Positions 53,378-62,711 of a stretch of 64,000 nt of DNA are shown here, one piece after another. A program made the translations under genes and the position numbers. The first letter of the stretch is position 1, and each line of letters opens with the position of its first letter. Below the pieces are notes generated by a model that saw only the letters and a program-made list of their open reading frames with translations, ran no database searches and was not told the origin of the DNA. The stretch comes from Bradyrhizobium sp. WSM471. GTDB taxonomy: Bacteria; Pseudomonadota; Alphaproteobacteria; Rhizobiales; Xanthobacteraceae. The DNA lies in NCBI RefSeq assembly GCF_000244915.1, contig NZ_CM001442.1, positions 2,914,001 through 2,978,000 of the forward strand, written 5' to 3'.

Positions 53378-54355
53378 CTATCCCCCGAGCGCGCCTTGCG
53401 TATTCACATACAACGCGTAGATCGACTGGCTCGCGGCCATGAACAGGCGGTTGCGCTTGACGCCACCGAAGCAGAGATTGGCGCAGCGCTCGGGCAGTGC
53501 GATGCGGCCGATCATGACGCCGTCGGGCGCGAACACCACGACGCCGTCGAGCTCGGGATCGCCCATGCCCCAGCCGCACCAGAGATTGCCGTCGATGTCG
53601 GAGCGCATGCCGTCCGGCGTGCCCGGACCTGCGTCGATGTGGACGCGCTTGTTCGAGATCGTGGTGCCATCGGGCGAGACGTCATAGGCGAGGATCTTGC
53701 GGTTCGGCACGCCGCGCGATTCCACGACGTAGAGGATTTTCTCGTCCGGCGAGAAGCACAGCCCGTTGGGGCCGAGCACGCCTTCGGCAACGATGGTCGC
53801 CTTGCCGGTCGCGGGATCGAACCTGTAGACGTTCGGCTCGATCTCGGGCTCGGCCTTGTAGCCCTCGTAATTGCCGAGCAGGCCGAAAGTGGGATCGGTG
53901 AACCAGACCGCGCCATCGGATTTCACCACGACGTCGTTTGGCGAGTTGAGCTTCTTGCCGCCGAACGAGTCCATCAGCACGGAGATGCTGCCGTCATATT
54001 CGGTACGGGTCACGCGGCGCCCGCCATGCTCGCAGGTGACGAGCCGGCCCTGGCGATCCCGGGTGTTGCCGTTGGCGAAATTAGAAGGCTTGCGGAACAC
54101 GCTGACGGCGCCGGTCTCCTCCTCCCATTTGATGATGCGCTGGTTCGGAATGTCGCTGCACAGGAGATATCGCCCGTCGCCGAACCACACCGGACCCTCG
54201 GCCCAGCGCAGGCCGGTCGTCAGCCGCTCCACCGCCGAGAGTTTTAGCCAGTATTTTTCGAAGCGGGGATCGAGTGCCTTTATCGCCGGATCGGGATAGT
54301 AGCTCGCCGGCCGCCAGCCTGGCCGCTCCTGGGGATGGGACGATGCCTCATTCAT
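53378..54355 (-). CDS. SMP-30/gluconolactonase/LRE family lactonase
   Basis: 325 residues. Propeller motifs: GLRWAEGPVWFGDGRYLLCSDIPNQRI (metal Glu), GKKLNSPNDVVVKSDGAVWFTDP (metal Asn), GVLGPNGLCFSPDEKILYVVES, GTPDGMRSDIDGNLWC (metal Asp). Hydrolyses sugar lactones such as glucono- or galactaro-lactone. GAGAGAACC precedes the start at 54355. Divergent from the uronate dehydrogenase, whose product is a lactone, so they plausibly act in succession. No signal peptide. Confidence 0.86.
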   Translation of the reverse strand: MNEASSHPQERPGWRPASYYPDPAIKALDPRFEKYWLKLSAVERLTTGLRWAEGPVWFGDGRYLLCSDIPNQRIIKWEEETGAVSVFRKPSNFANGNTRDRQGRLVTCEHGGRRVTRTEYDGSISVLMDSFGGKKLNSPNDVVVKSDGAVWFTDPTFGLLGNYEGYKAEPEIEPNVYRFDPATGKATIVAEGVLGPNGLCFSPDEKILYVVESRGVPNRKILAYDVSPDGTTISNKRVHIDAGPGTPDGMRSDIDGNLWCGWGMGDPELDGVVVFAPDGVMIGRIALPERCANLCFGGVKRNRLFMAASQSIYALYVNTQGALGG

Positions 54356-54444
54356 GTCGGTTCTCTCGTTTCGTTCCCTCTGGACAATCCTGCTATCATT
54401 AGAGACATGTGACCGCAAATTGGTTGCCAAAGGCGAGAAAAGAC

Positions 54445-55269
54445 ATGCCGCGTATCTTGATGACGGGAGCTTCGGGCGGAATTGGAACGCGTCTGCGGAA
54501 GCTGTTGCCGCCGATCTATCCCGACCTGCTGCTCTCTGATATCCGCCCGCCGGCCGATCTCGGCGCGAACGAGCAATTCAAGGCGGCGGACCTGTCAGAC
54601 CTTGCGCAGTGCGAGGCGATCTGCGAGGGCGTCGACGGCATCATCCATTTCGGCGGCTATTCGGTCGAGGGTCCCTGGAACGACATCCTCCAGGCCAACA
54701 TCATCGGCGGCTACAATCTGTTCGAGGCCGCGTATCGCAAGGGCGTCAAGCGCGTGGTGTTCGCCTCCTCGAACCATGCCGTCGGATTCTATCCGCGCCA
54801 CCACAAGATCGGCACCGACGTGACCCCGCGCCCCGACGGCCGCTATGGCGTCAGCAAGGTGTTCGGCGAAGCGGTTGGGGCGCTCTATGCGGACAAGCAT
54901 GGCCTGAAGGTGACTTGCCTTCGCATTGGTAATTTCGGCGACGTGCCGCTGGATCATCGCCGGATCTCGATCTGGCTGAAGCCGGAAGACCTGGTGCAGC
55001 TCTGCCAGATCGGGCTCGAGCATCCCGACATTCATTTCGAGATCTTCTACGGCGTGTCCCTCAACGAGCGCGCCTGGTGGGACAACCACCGCGCCTACGA
55101 GTTCGGCTACCGTCCCACGGGCCGCTCCGAGGACCACGTGGCGCATGCGATGGCCGAGCAGGCCAAGTTGAAGCCCGATCCGATCGGCGATCACTATCAG
55201 GGCGGCGCGTTCTGCAGCAACGAGTTCGACGGCGACACAAGTCGCATCATCGATTGGAATAAGCGGTAG
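54445..55269 (+). CDS. udh: Uronate dehydrogenase-like SDR/epimerase
   Basis: 274 residues, extended SDR. N-terminal GASGGIGTRLR, catalytic Tyr134/Lys138 (RYGVSKVFGE), SSNHAVGFYPRHHKIG and WWDNHRAYEFGYRPTG resemble the Agrobacterium uronate dehydrogenase, which oxidises galacturonate or glucuronate to the 1,5- or 1,4-lactone with NAD. Length and motif order fit. The start at 54445 has AAAGGCGAG upstream. The divergent lactonase and convergent MFS permease strengthen a uronate role, although specificity is not proven by sequence. Confidence 0.8.
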   Translation: MPRILMTGASGGIGTRLRKLLPPIYPDLLLSDIRPPADLGANEQFKAADLSDLAQCEAICEGVDGIIHFGGYSVEGPWNDILQANIIGGYNLFEAAYRKGVKRVVFASSNHAVGFYPRHHKIGTDVTPRPDGRYGVSKVFGEAVGALYADKHGLKVTCLRIGNFGDVPLDHRRISIWLKPEDLVQLCQIGLEHPDIHFEIFYGVSLNERAWWDNHRAYEFGYRPTGRSEDHVAHAMAEQAKLKPDPIGDHYQGGAFCSNEFDGDTSRIIDWNKR

Positions 55270-55287
55270 GAGCGCATTCGCGAATCC

Positions 55288-55309
55288 AGGGCGTCGGAAT
55301 CGACGCCCT
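55288..55309. terminator. Hairpin between convergent udh and MFS genes
   Basis: AGGGCGTCG and CGACGCCCT pair perfectly (9 bases) around GAAT, ending inside the MFS stop codon. No T-tract on the udh side; probably a bidirectional or partial terminator. Confidence 0.6.
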
Positions 55310-56579
55310 AGACCACGCGCTTGCCGGCCTGGGCCGCGATGGGCCGCTGCACAAAGTACATCAGGATCAGGGAAATCACCGCCGTCGTCACGACGACGTA
55401 TCCCAGCCGGTCGAAATGCCGCAGCGTACCGTCGGGATCCTGCGCGATCAGCGCGGCGGCGAGCACGGAGCCGAGCCCGCCGGAGAGCTGTTGCAGCGAC
55501 GCGCCGACCGCGCTGAAGGAGCCGCGTTGCGCCGGCTCGGGGATTGCGGAAATCAGCGCCTGCGACGGGATCATGCGGGAGAAGATGCCGACGAACATCA
55601 GGACGTTGACCAGGATCGCGACCGTCAGGCTCACCTCGCCGAGGTGCGTGTAGATCAGCACCATGACGATGGACATGGCGCTGCCGAAGACAAAGGTGGG
55701 ATATTTGCCGAAGGCATCGCTCGCCCGTCCCACTAGCGGGCCGATGACAATGCTGAACAGGCCGGAGACGAGATAGATCGTCGGCAAATGCACGATGTCG
55801 ATGCCGAGATTGTGCACGGTGTAGGCGCTGCCGAACGGCATCAGCATGTAGCCGCCGGTCGCCAGCAGCGTCGTCACCGAGAACGCCATCCAATAACGCG
55901 GCTGCGAGACCGTTGCGATCAGATGCCGGAACGGGTTTCGATCCTGCTTCAGCCCGAGATGACCGTTCACCGGCTTCATCAGGAACATCACGGCGGCCAT
56001 GCCGATGACAGACAGGCCGACCAGTGCGCCGAACGCGACGTGCCAGTTCCACTGGTTGGCGAGGAAAAGACCGGCGGGGATACCCAGCACCTGGCTCGCG
56101 GCAAAGGCGGTTTGCACGAAACCCATGACGCGGCCGCGTAATTGCAGCGTAAACAGATCGGTGACGATGGCGAGCACGACCGAGCCGATCACGCCGCCGA
56201 ACAGGCCGGTCACGATCCGCCCCAGCAGCAACAGATGATAGTTGGGCGCGATCGCGCACAGCATCGTGCCAAGGGTGAAGCCGGCGTAGAAGAACAACAG
56301 CAGCCGTTTGCGGTCGAACCGATCGGCAAAGCCGGCCGCCAGGATGCCGGAAATTCCCGCGCTGAATGCGTAGGCCGAGACGGCCACCCCGAACTGGGCG
56401 GCCGAAATATCAAGCGCCGGCATCATGATGGCGCCGAGCGGCGACATGATCATGAAATCGATGATGATCGTGAACTGGACCAACGCCAGCAGCGCAACGA
56501 GGATCGCCTGGTAGCGCGAGAAGCTGCGGGACAGCTGTTGCGGCTCGACGATCGGCTCGGTCAGGGTTTGTTCGGTCAT
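55308..56579 (-). CDS. MFS transporter
   Basis: 423 residues with 12 predicted membrane helices. Major facilitator features: helix 2-3 loop GFADRFDRKRLLLFFYAGFTLGT and the LNAL-type motif of drug/sugar efflux members in IPAGLFLANQW. Related proteins are annotated as multidrug or arabinose efflux permeases (AraJ-like); import of uronates is equally possible from its place beside udh. The ATG at 56579 has weak upstream spacing. Substrate unknown. Confidence 0.85.
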   Translation of the reverse strand: MTEQTLTEPIVEPQQLSRSFSRYQAILVALLALVQFTIIIDFMIMSPLGAIMMPALDISAAQFGVAVSAYAFSAGISGILAAGFADRFDRKRLLLFFYAGFTLGTMLCAIAPNYHLLLLGRIVTGLFGGVIGSVVLAIVTDLFTLQLRGRVMGFVQTAFAASQVLGIPAGLFLANQWNWHVAFGALVGLSVIGMAAVMFLMKPVNGHLGLKQDRNPFRHLIATVSQPRYWMAFSVTTLLATGGYMLMPFGSAYTVHNLGIDIVHLPTIYLVSGLFSIVIGPLVGRASDAFGKYPTFVFGSAMSIVMVLIYTHLGEVSLTVAILVNVLMFVGIFSRMIPSQALISAIPEPAQRGSFSAVGASLQQLSGGLGSVLAAALIAQDPDGTLRHFDRLGYVVVTTAVISLILMYFVQRPIAAQAGKRVV

Positions 56580-56770
56580 GCCATTTCATTCGGGAGGGAG
56601 GTGGAGGAGGACGCGCGACGTGGCGCCGGAGCCCGGGCGGTATTTATTTCCGGCGCTGCGAAATTTCGATGGCTTGACAAACAGTTTTAGTGTCCGTCCT
56701 GCCGCGGTGCCTCGATTCACACAGGGCGAGCGACGCAAAGGCCTGAGCCTCGCTTTGGCCGTTCCGCCCA

Positions 56771-56784
56771 TTGATCCAGATCAA
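56771..56784. promoter_or_regulatory. FNR/FixK-type box
   Basis: TTGATCCAGATCAA fits the FNR/FixK consensus TTGAT-N4-ATCAA exactly. It lies 95 bases before the start of the exported-protein gene at 56879, leaving room for a class II position (about -41.5) with a start near 56819. Confidence 0.65.
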
Positions 56785-56878
56785 CGTTGCTCTGGCCGTC
56801 TGGCTCTCGATTTTGCGACCGCAATTCGGCAATCGGTGCCTTGATCACGGCTCAACGGCGGCAGCGCGAGTCAGGACA

Positions 56879-57292
56879 ATGAGAATCAAATTGCCAGCCG
56901 TCGTACTGCTCCCGTTGATCATCTCGGGACCGGCGCGAGCCGCGATGCTCAGCGACGCCGAGGCGACGTTTCTCGACCAGCTCGTCACCGCGTCCGCGGT
57001 GCTCGAACAACGATGCGTCGGCTACGAGGTCAATGGTGCCGGCAGTGTCCAACTCGGCGCCCGGCTTCTCGGCAGCACGGATGCCGCGATGGCGATGATC
57101 GACGCTTATGCGGCGGCCATTAAGACCCGCGATGGCGAGAGCTCCGATCCCGGTAAATTCCGCCCCGAAGTGTCCGACGCGGCCGGCAAAACGTTCAGGC
57201 GCGTCCGGACCGATCTGATCAGAAACCCGAAGAGAGCCTGCGCCGACTATGGCGATACCAGCGTGGATCGCGGCCTGCTGAGACGGTATTGA
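56879..57292 (+). CDS. Small exported protein, possibly oxygen-regulated
   Basis: 137 residues. Signal peptide (RIKLPAVVLLPLIISGPARAA) and a mostly helical mature domain with two cysteines (EQRCVGYEVNG and KRACADYGDT) that could form a disulfide. No family is recognised. CAGGA precedes the ATG at 56879. A perfect FNR/FixK-type box at 56771-56784 suggests induction at low oxygen. Neighbours (MFS, hybrid kinase) give no functional hint. Confidence 0.65.
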   Translation: MRIKLPAVVLLPLIISGPARAAMLSDAEATFLDQLVTASAVLEQRCVGYEVNGAGSVQLGARLLGSTDAAMAMIDAYAAAIKTRDGESSDPGKFRPEVSDAAGKTFRRVRTDLIRNPKRACADYGDTSVDRGLLRRY

Positions 57293-57418
57293 ACGCGCGT
57301 TCTGGCCTGCCGCGGCCTGACGGGAATCGGCGCCAGAGTGGGCCCGTGGGAGCGACATCTGCGTATGACGGCGGGGCGCAACGTACCCCGTTGCGCAGAA
57401 CCGGTGCGCTCTCGCTGG

Positions 57419-59842
57419 CTAACCGTCCAGCACCTCTCGCACCTTCGCTGCGAGTTCCTCGACAGTGAAAGGCTTGCTGAGCACGGCCACGCCGGGTCTT
57501 GCCACACGATTGTGGAGCATCGCGTTGGGCGTATAGCCGGTCGTGAAAAGAACTTTCAGATCCGCTCGGCGCCGAAGCGCTTCTTCAGAGAGCTTCGCCC
57601 CGTTGATGTCCGGCATGACGATGTCTGTGAATAGCAGGTTGACGTCCGGGTTTTCGTCCAAAAGCTGCAGCGCCGCTTCTGCGCTTTCTGCCTCCATCAC
57701 GCGGTAGCCCAGTTCAATCAATGCATCGACACTATACTGGCGCACTGCCGGCTCGTCCTCGACCACCAGTATAAGCTCGTGATTGTCGTCGGTAGGCAGG
57801 AACGCGGCTGCTTTTTCCGTGAAAACGGGCTCGGTCGCATCCACGAGCCTCGGTAGGTAGACCTTGAATGTTGTCCCTTCGCCGGGCTCCGAGTAGATCT
57901 TGACGTGGCCGCCCGACTGTTTGACGAAGCCGTATACCTGGCTGAGACCTAGGCCAGTGCCTTTGCCCACAGCCTTGGTGGTGAAGAAGGGGTCGAAGGC
58001 TTTGGCCATTACGTCCGCAGGCATGCCGGAGCCGGTGTCCGTCACCGCGATTAATACATATTGCCCTGCCAGGACGCCTGGTTCGCTTGCCAGATAGCGG
58101 TCGTCCAAATCAGCGTTGTGAGTTTCGATGGTGAGCCGGCCGCCCTCCGGCATTGCGTCGCGGGCATTCACTGCAAGGTTGAGAAGGACATTTTCAAGTT
58201 GGTTTGCATCGGCTGAGATGCGCCAGACGTCTGAATCCAGCACAGTCTCTAGCCTGACATCGCTGCCGAGTGAGCCGCGTATGAACCCGGACATCCCCGA
58301 GACGAGCTTGTTGATATCGATGGGTTGGGGCTTCAACGGCTGTTGCCGGGAGAACGCAAGGAGGCGCTGCGTAAGCAAGGCAGCGCGGCGCGCCCCGTCC
58401 ATGGCAGCTTCGAGATAGCGCTTGGCGCGGGGGTCGATCTCGACCGTTCGGCGCTTCAGAAGATCGAGTGAGCCCATCACGATCGACAACATGTTGTTGA
58501 AGTCGTGCGCGATGCCGCCCGTGAGATGCCCGACGGCTTCCATTTTTTGCGCTTGGCGGAGGGCCTCTTCGGCGGCTCTCAGAGCTTCGGCCTGCTCTTT
58601 CTGACGATGGATGTCACGACCGATACAGTGAAAAGCTCCCTTGCTGGCGGTGACCGACCAGGCGATCCAACGATAGGCTCCGTCTTTGCATAGGTAACGG
58701 TTCTCGAATTCGCCGGATTCATCGTTAGCCGCGAGTTCGTTGGCCCAGAGGCGCGATCCTTCGATGTCATCGGGGTGGATGAACTGCGTATAGGGTCGTC
58801 CCACGATCTCAGCCTGCGACCAGCCGAGCAGCGCTGGCCAGGCCGGATTGACCTCTCGGATGGTCGAGTCGAAAGCGACCACCGCGACCAACAGGTTGGT
58901 CCCACTCCAGAGCTGATTGCGCTCCTCCGTGCGCTCCTGAACCAGGTGTTCGAGCTGTTCGCGCGATCGGGCCAGGATCTCCCGAGCGGCGACCATGTCC
59001 TCGATGTCTGTACAGGTCCCGTACCAACGCAAGATCACACCATCTGCGTCGCGCACTGGCTGCGCACGTCCAAGCACCCATCGGTACTGCCCGGATCGAT
59101 GACGGAGACGATACTCGATCTGATACGGTTCGCCGGTTTCCAGGGAGTGACGCCAAGCGGACCATGCGGCCTCTCGATCTTCGGGGTGGAACATTCCGTT
59201 CCAAGCTTCGCCGTCGGTGGAACCTTGTGGTACGCCGGTGAACTCGTACCAACGCTGATTGTAGAAGTCGTGGAACCCATCAGGTCGCGTCGACCAGATC
59301 ATCTGGTCGATGGAGTTCGTGATCGCCGCGGCCCTGGCTTCGCTTTCCCGCAGCGCGGCTTCTGCAAGCACCTGGCCGGTGGTCTCCGCGACGGCGCAGA
59401 ACATGCCCATCACTTCGCCCGCAGGCTCGCGGACCGACGAGTAGGAGAAGGTGAACCAGGTCTGCTCGTCGTAGCCGCGCCGGTTCATGATGAGCGGCAG
59501 GTTCTCCTGCCAAGTTGCCTCGCCAGCCATGGCTTTTTGGATCAGGGGCGAGATGTCGTCCCAGATCTCGGCCCAAATGTCATGGAAGCGAGCGCCGAAA
59601 GCGGCCGGATGCTTGTCGGCGAGGATCTCAGCGTAGGCGTCGTTGTAAATGAAACCGAGTTCCGGGCCCCAAGCCACGAACATCGGAAATTTCGAGTCCA
59701 TCGCAAGACTGACGACCGACCGAAGCGTCGGTGACCACCCCTGCGGTGGGCCGAGCGGTGACTTGGACCAATCGCAGCTGTGCAAGAGCGCCTGGACCGG
59801 CGGGCCTCTCTCCGGCGGCTGTGCGCTAGGCAGGTCAACCAT
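57419..59842 (-). CDS. Cytoplasmic hybrid histidine kinase (PAS-PAS-HisKA-HATPase-REC)
   Basis: 807 residues, no membrane helix. Order: an N-terminal PAS/GAF-like segment (about 40-165; SLAMDSKFPMFVAWGPELGFIYND), a PAS with PAC (about 170-290), a second PAS/PAC (about 315-420), HisKA with phosphoacceptor His in GHLTGGIAHDFNNMLS (near 454), HATPase with NARDAM, DTGSGM and GTGLGLSQVYGF, and a receiver domain with phospho-Asp near 740 (LLFTDIVMPDINGAKL). The fused receiver may feed back on the kinase. Signal unknown; the start is the ATG at 59842, one codon inside a TTG. Confidence 0.88.
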   Translation of the reverse strand: MVDLPSAQPPERGPPVQALLHSCDWSKSPLGPPQGWSPTLRSVVSLAMDSKFPMFVAWGPELGFIYNDAYAEILADKHPAAFGARFHDIWAEIWDDISPLIQKAMAGEATWQENLPLIMNRRGYDEQTWFTFSYSSVREPAGEVMGMFCAVAETTGQVLAEAALRESEARAAAITNSIDQMIWSTRPDGFHDFYNQRWYEFTGVPQGSTDGEAWNGMFHPEDREAAWSAWRHSLETGEPYQIEYRLRHRSGQYRWVLGRAQPVRDADGVILRWYGTCTDIEDMVAAREILARSREQLEHLVQERTEERNQLWSGTNLLVAVVAFDSTIREVNPAWPALLGWSQAEIVGRPYTQFIHPDDIEGSRLWANELAANDESGEFENRYLCKDGAYRWIAWSVTASKGAFHCIGRDIHRQKEQAEALRAAEEALRQAQKMEAVGHLTGGIAHDFNNMLSIVMGSLDLLKRRTVEIDPRAKRYLEAAMDGARRAALLTQRLLAFSRQQPLKPQPIDINKLVSGMSGFIRGSLGSDVRLETVLDSDVWRISADANQLENVLLNLAVNARDAMPEGGRLTIETHNADLDDRYLASEPGVLAGQYVLIAVTDTGSGMPADVMAKAFDPFFTTKAVGKGTGLGLSQVYGFVKQSGGHVKIYSEPGEGTTFKVYLPRLVDATEPVFTEKAAAFLPTDDNHELILVVEDEPAVRQYSVDALIELGYRVMEAESAEAALQLLDENPDVNLLFTDIVMPDINGAKLSEEALRRRADLKVLFTTGYTPNAMLHNRVARPGVAVLSKPFTVEELAAKVREVLDG

Positions 59843-60037
59843 CAATATTCTCGCAGCTCTGCGCCGCCGTACGGTCGATCATGGGCATGAGGCTCAACCA
59901 GTGCGCCAGCTGTTTGTTACCAACATACAGTTGAAACCCGTCTCGGCCAAAGGTGCAAGATCGGGTTCGGAACGCGAGGCGGAAGCCGAAATCGCGGCTT
60001 TGTCCGAACGAATCTCAGCGGTGTAAGTGGACGTCTT

Positions 60038-60742
60038 TCACTTATTCGGCGCGTCCCGACGTTCGACCTCGCCGCCCGCAATCCGCGCCAGGTAATCCTT
60101 CTTGCTGAACTGCATATGATCGACGCAGAGCTGGGCCAGCGCCCAGCTGTCACGGCCCTTCAACAGCTCGATCATGAACTCGTGCTGGCGCCGCGATTGT
60201 GCCAGCCCGTCGCTGTCAGCGAGATTCTTGGCGCGCATCGGCAGGGTCAGGTTCATGTAGTCCTGCAGCGAGCGCACCAGATAGGGATTGCCGCAGGCCG
60301 AGAACAGCGCGAGATGGAAGGCGTCGTTGGCTTCGTGGATGCCGCGTAGGTCCTGCAAATCCGCTCTCGCGCAATATTGCCGCTGCAATGCAGAGAGCTC
60401 GTCGATCAGGCCTTGCTGTGCGGGCAGGGGGATCATCAGCGCCGCCTGCCGGGTCAGCATCTCCCGGACCTCGTAGATCTGCCGGACCTCTTCGGCCGAA
60501 TAGAACCGTACGGTGGCGCCGACATTCTTTTCGCGGCGGACGATGCCGCGGCGCTCCGCATCCACCAGCGCCTGGCGCACGAAGTGGCGCGAGGTGCCGT
60601 AAGCCGACATCAGCGCGTCTTCCGTGAGGCGCGCGCCGGGCGCGAGACGGCCGAAGATGATGTCCTCCTCCAGCCGCGCGACGATGTCGTCCGGATCGTC
60701 GCGCCGGACCATCATGGTGTCTGCGGTGTGAGTGTCGGACAT
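60038..60742 (-). CDS. GntR-family regulator, FadR/FCD subgroup
   Basis: 234 residues. Winged helix-turn-helix (DDIVARLEEDIIFGRLAPGARLTEDALMSAYGTSRHFVRQALVDAERRGIVRREKNVGATV) and an all-helical FCD effector domain with metal-binding type residues (HEANDAFHLALFSACGN, RRQHEFMIELL). FCD regulators commonly bind sugar acids or other carboxylates. Divergent from the IlvD/Edd dehydratase and TRAP genes, with matching operator arms in between, so it probably represses that operon. The longer frame to 60805 lacks a ribosome site. Confidence 0.88.
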   Translation of the reverse strand: MSDTHTADTMMVRRDDPDDIVARLEEDIIFGRLAPGARLTEDALMSAYGTSRHFVRQALVDAERRGIVRREKNVGATVRFYSAEEVRQIYEVREMLTRQAALMIPLPAQQGLIDELSALQRQYCARADLQDLRGIHEANDAFHLALFSACGNPYLVRSLQDYMNLTLPMRAKNLADSDGLAQSRRQHEFMIELLKGRDSWALAQLCVDHMQFSKKDYLARIAGGEVERRDAPNK

Positions 60743-60796
60743 ACCCTCGGCCTCCGGGCGCTTGGCCGGTCCGTCCTGTGGAGCAGGGAAGGCTCG

Positions 60797-60873
60797 GATT
60801 GTCAATAATCCGGTCGTCTACCAGGACACAGATCCAGAAAACAACAGGTTTGACGTCTGTCTTATTGACAATC
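60797..60873. promoter_or_regulatory. Paired GntR operator half-sites
   Basis: GATTGTCAATAA (60797-60808) and TTATTGACAATC (60862-60873) are exact reverse complements 53 bases apart, each itself close to the palindrome ATTGNCAAT. They bracket the intergenic region between the GntR and dehydratase genes; the right arm is 43 bases from the dehydratase start and contains a TTGACA -35-like hexamer. Confidence 0.65.
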
Positions 60874-60915
60874 AAGGGGCAGGCTGTACGACAATGACCC
60901 GGGAATGGGAGTGGT

Positions 60916-62649
60916 ATGATGACGAGTGGGTTGCGCAAAGGGCTGACGAGCTATGGCGATGCCGGCTTCTCGCTGTTCCTGCGCAAGGCGTTCATCAAGG
61001 CCATGGGCTATTCCGATGACGCGCTGGAGCGCCCGATCGTCGGCATCACCAACACCTATAGCGACTACAATCCCTGCCACGGCAACGTCCCGCAGATCAT
61101 CGAGGCCGCCAAGCGCGGCGTGATGCTGTCGGGCGCGATGCCGTTCGTGTTCCCGACCATCTCGATCGCGGAGAGCTTTGCGCATCCGACTTCGATGTAT
61201 CTGCGCAATCTGATGGCGATGGACACCGAGGAGATGATCCGCGCGCAGCCGATGGATTCGGTGATCGTCATCGGCGGCTGCGACAAGACACTGCCGGCGC
61301 AGGTGATGGCCGCAATCAGCGCCGATCTGCCGACGGTGGTCATTCCCGTTGGCCCCATGGTGGTTGGTCATCACAAGGGCGAGGTGCTGGGCGCCTGCAC
61401 CGATTGCCGCCGTCTCTGGGGCAAGTATCGCGCCGGCGAAATGGACGATGTCGAAATCGAGGCGGTGAACGGCCGTCTGGCGCCGTCGGTGGGCACCTGC
61501 ATGGTCATGGGTACCGCCTCTACGATGGCCTGCATGATCGAGGCCATGGGCCTGTCGCTGCCGATGAGCGCGACGATTCCTGCGCCGCATGCGGAGCGCT
61601 TTCGGCTTGCCGAGGCGAGCGGCAGGGTGGCCGCCGAGATGGCCAAGACCAAGGGGCCGAAGCCGAGCGAGGTGCTGACGCCGGCATCTTTCAAGAACGC
61701 GCAGGTCGTGCTCCAGGCGATCGGCGGCTCGACCAACGGCCTGATCCATCTGACCGCGATGGCCCATCGCTCGCCGCACCGGCTCGACCTTGGGCTGTTC
61801 GACCAGATCGGCCGCGAGGTGCCGGTGCTGATCGATCTCAAGCCGTCGGGCGAGCATTACATGGAGCATTTCCATCACGCCGGCGGCGTGCCGAAACTGC
61901 TGGCGCAGCTTGGTGACCTCGTCGATCTCGACGCGAAGACCATCACGGGCGAGAGCCTGCGCGATGTCGTCGCCAACGCGGAAGACGTGCCCGGCCAGGA
62001 CGTGATCCGCCCGCGCGACAATCCGATCAAGAAGGAAGGTGGCCTCGCCGTGCTGCACGGTAACCTCGCCCCGCGCGGCGCGGTGATCAAGCAGTCAGCT
62101 GCAAGCCCGAAACTGTTGCAGCACACCGGACGTGCCGTGGTGTTCGAATCCGTCGAGGATATGACGCTGCGGGTTGACGATCCTGATCTCGACGTCACCT
62201 CCGATGACGTGCTGGTGCTGCGCAACGCCGGCCCCAAGGGCGCGCCCGGCATGCCCGAGGCGGGCTATCTGCCGATCCCGAAGAAGCTCGCGCGCGCCGG
62301 CACCAAGGACATGGTGCGCATTTCCGACGCACGCATGAGCGGCACCGCGTTCGGCACCATCGTGCTGCACATCACACCGGAATCCGCCGTCGGCGGGCCG
62401 CTGGCGCTGGTGCAGAACGGGGACATGATCCGGCTCGACGTCGCCAAGCGCAGCATCGAGCTTCTCGTCGATGCTTCTGAGCTGGAACGGCGGCATACGG
62501 CATTGAAACCCGCGGCTGCGCCGGACGAGGCGCGGCGCGGCTATGCCTGGCTGTTCAACGAGACCATCATGCAGGCCGACGAGGGCTGCGATTTCGATTT
62601 CATGCAGAGGACTGGGAAGAAGACTGAGCAGAAAACTAAGAGAGGGTGA
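60916..62649 (+). CDS. IlvD/Edd-family sugar-acid dehydratase
   Basis: 577 residues. IlvD/Edd signatures: TYSDYNPCHGN, VIGGCDKTLPAQ, GTCMVMGTASTMACMIEAMGLSLP, and the C-terminal DARMSGTAFGTIVLHI. Cysteines in NPCHGN, GGCDKT and GACTDCRRLWGKY/GTCM are suited to an Fe-S cluster. Dehydrates a 2,3-dihydroxy acid; in this family many enzymes beside TRAP systems and GntR regulators act on aldonates (arabonate, xylonate, galactonate) rather than in valine synthesis. GGGAG precedes the ATG. First gene of an operon with the TRAP genes. Confidence 0.85.
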   Translation: MMTSGLRKGLTSYGDAGFSLFLRKAFIKAMGYSDDALERPIVGITNTYSDYNPCHGNVPQIIEAAKRGVMLSGAMPFVFPTISIAESFAHPTSMYLRNLMAMDTEEMIRAQPMDSVIVIGGCDKTLPAQVMAAISADLPTVVIPVGPMVVGHHKGEVLGACTDCRRLWGKYRAGEMDDVEIEAVNGRLAPSVGTCMVMGTASTMACMIEAMGLSLPMSATIPAPHAERFRLAEASGRVAAEMAKTKGPKPSEVLTPASFKNAQVVLQAIGGSTNGLIHLTAMAHRSPHRLDLGLFDQIGREVPVLIDLKPSGEHYMEHFHHAGGVPKLLAQLGDLVDLDAKTITGESLRDVVANAEDVPGQDVIRPRDNPIKKEGGLAVLHGNLAPRGAVIKQSAASPKLLQHTGRAVVFESVEDMTLRVDDPDLDVTSDDVLVLRNAGPKGAPGMPEAGYLPIPKKLARAGTKDMVRISDARMSGTAFGTIVLHITPESAVGGPLALVQNGDMIRLDVAKRSIELLVDASELERRHTALKPAAAPDEARRGYAWLFNETIMQADEGCDFDFMQRTGKKTEQKTKRG

Positions 62650-62711
62650 CCAACCACCCGGAAGCGTAGCCCAGACCGCACAAGCGGCGGGCGTTAAAAC
62701 AGGGGGAAACG

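Noticed and set aside
60916..62649. Valine/isoleucine-pathway ilvD
   Set aside because: Linked to a GntR regulator and TRAP transporter rather than biosynthetic genes; the same fold serves sugar-acid dehydratases.
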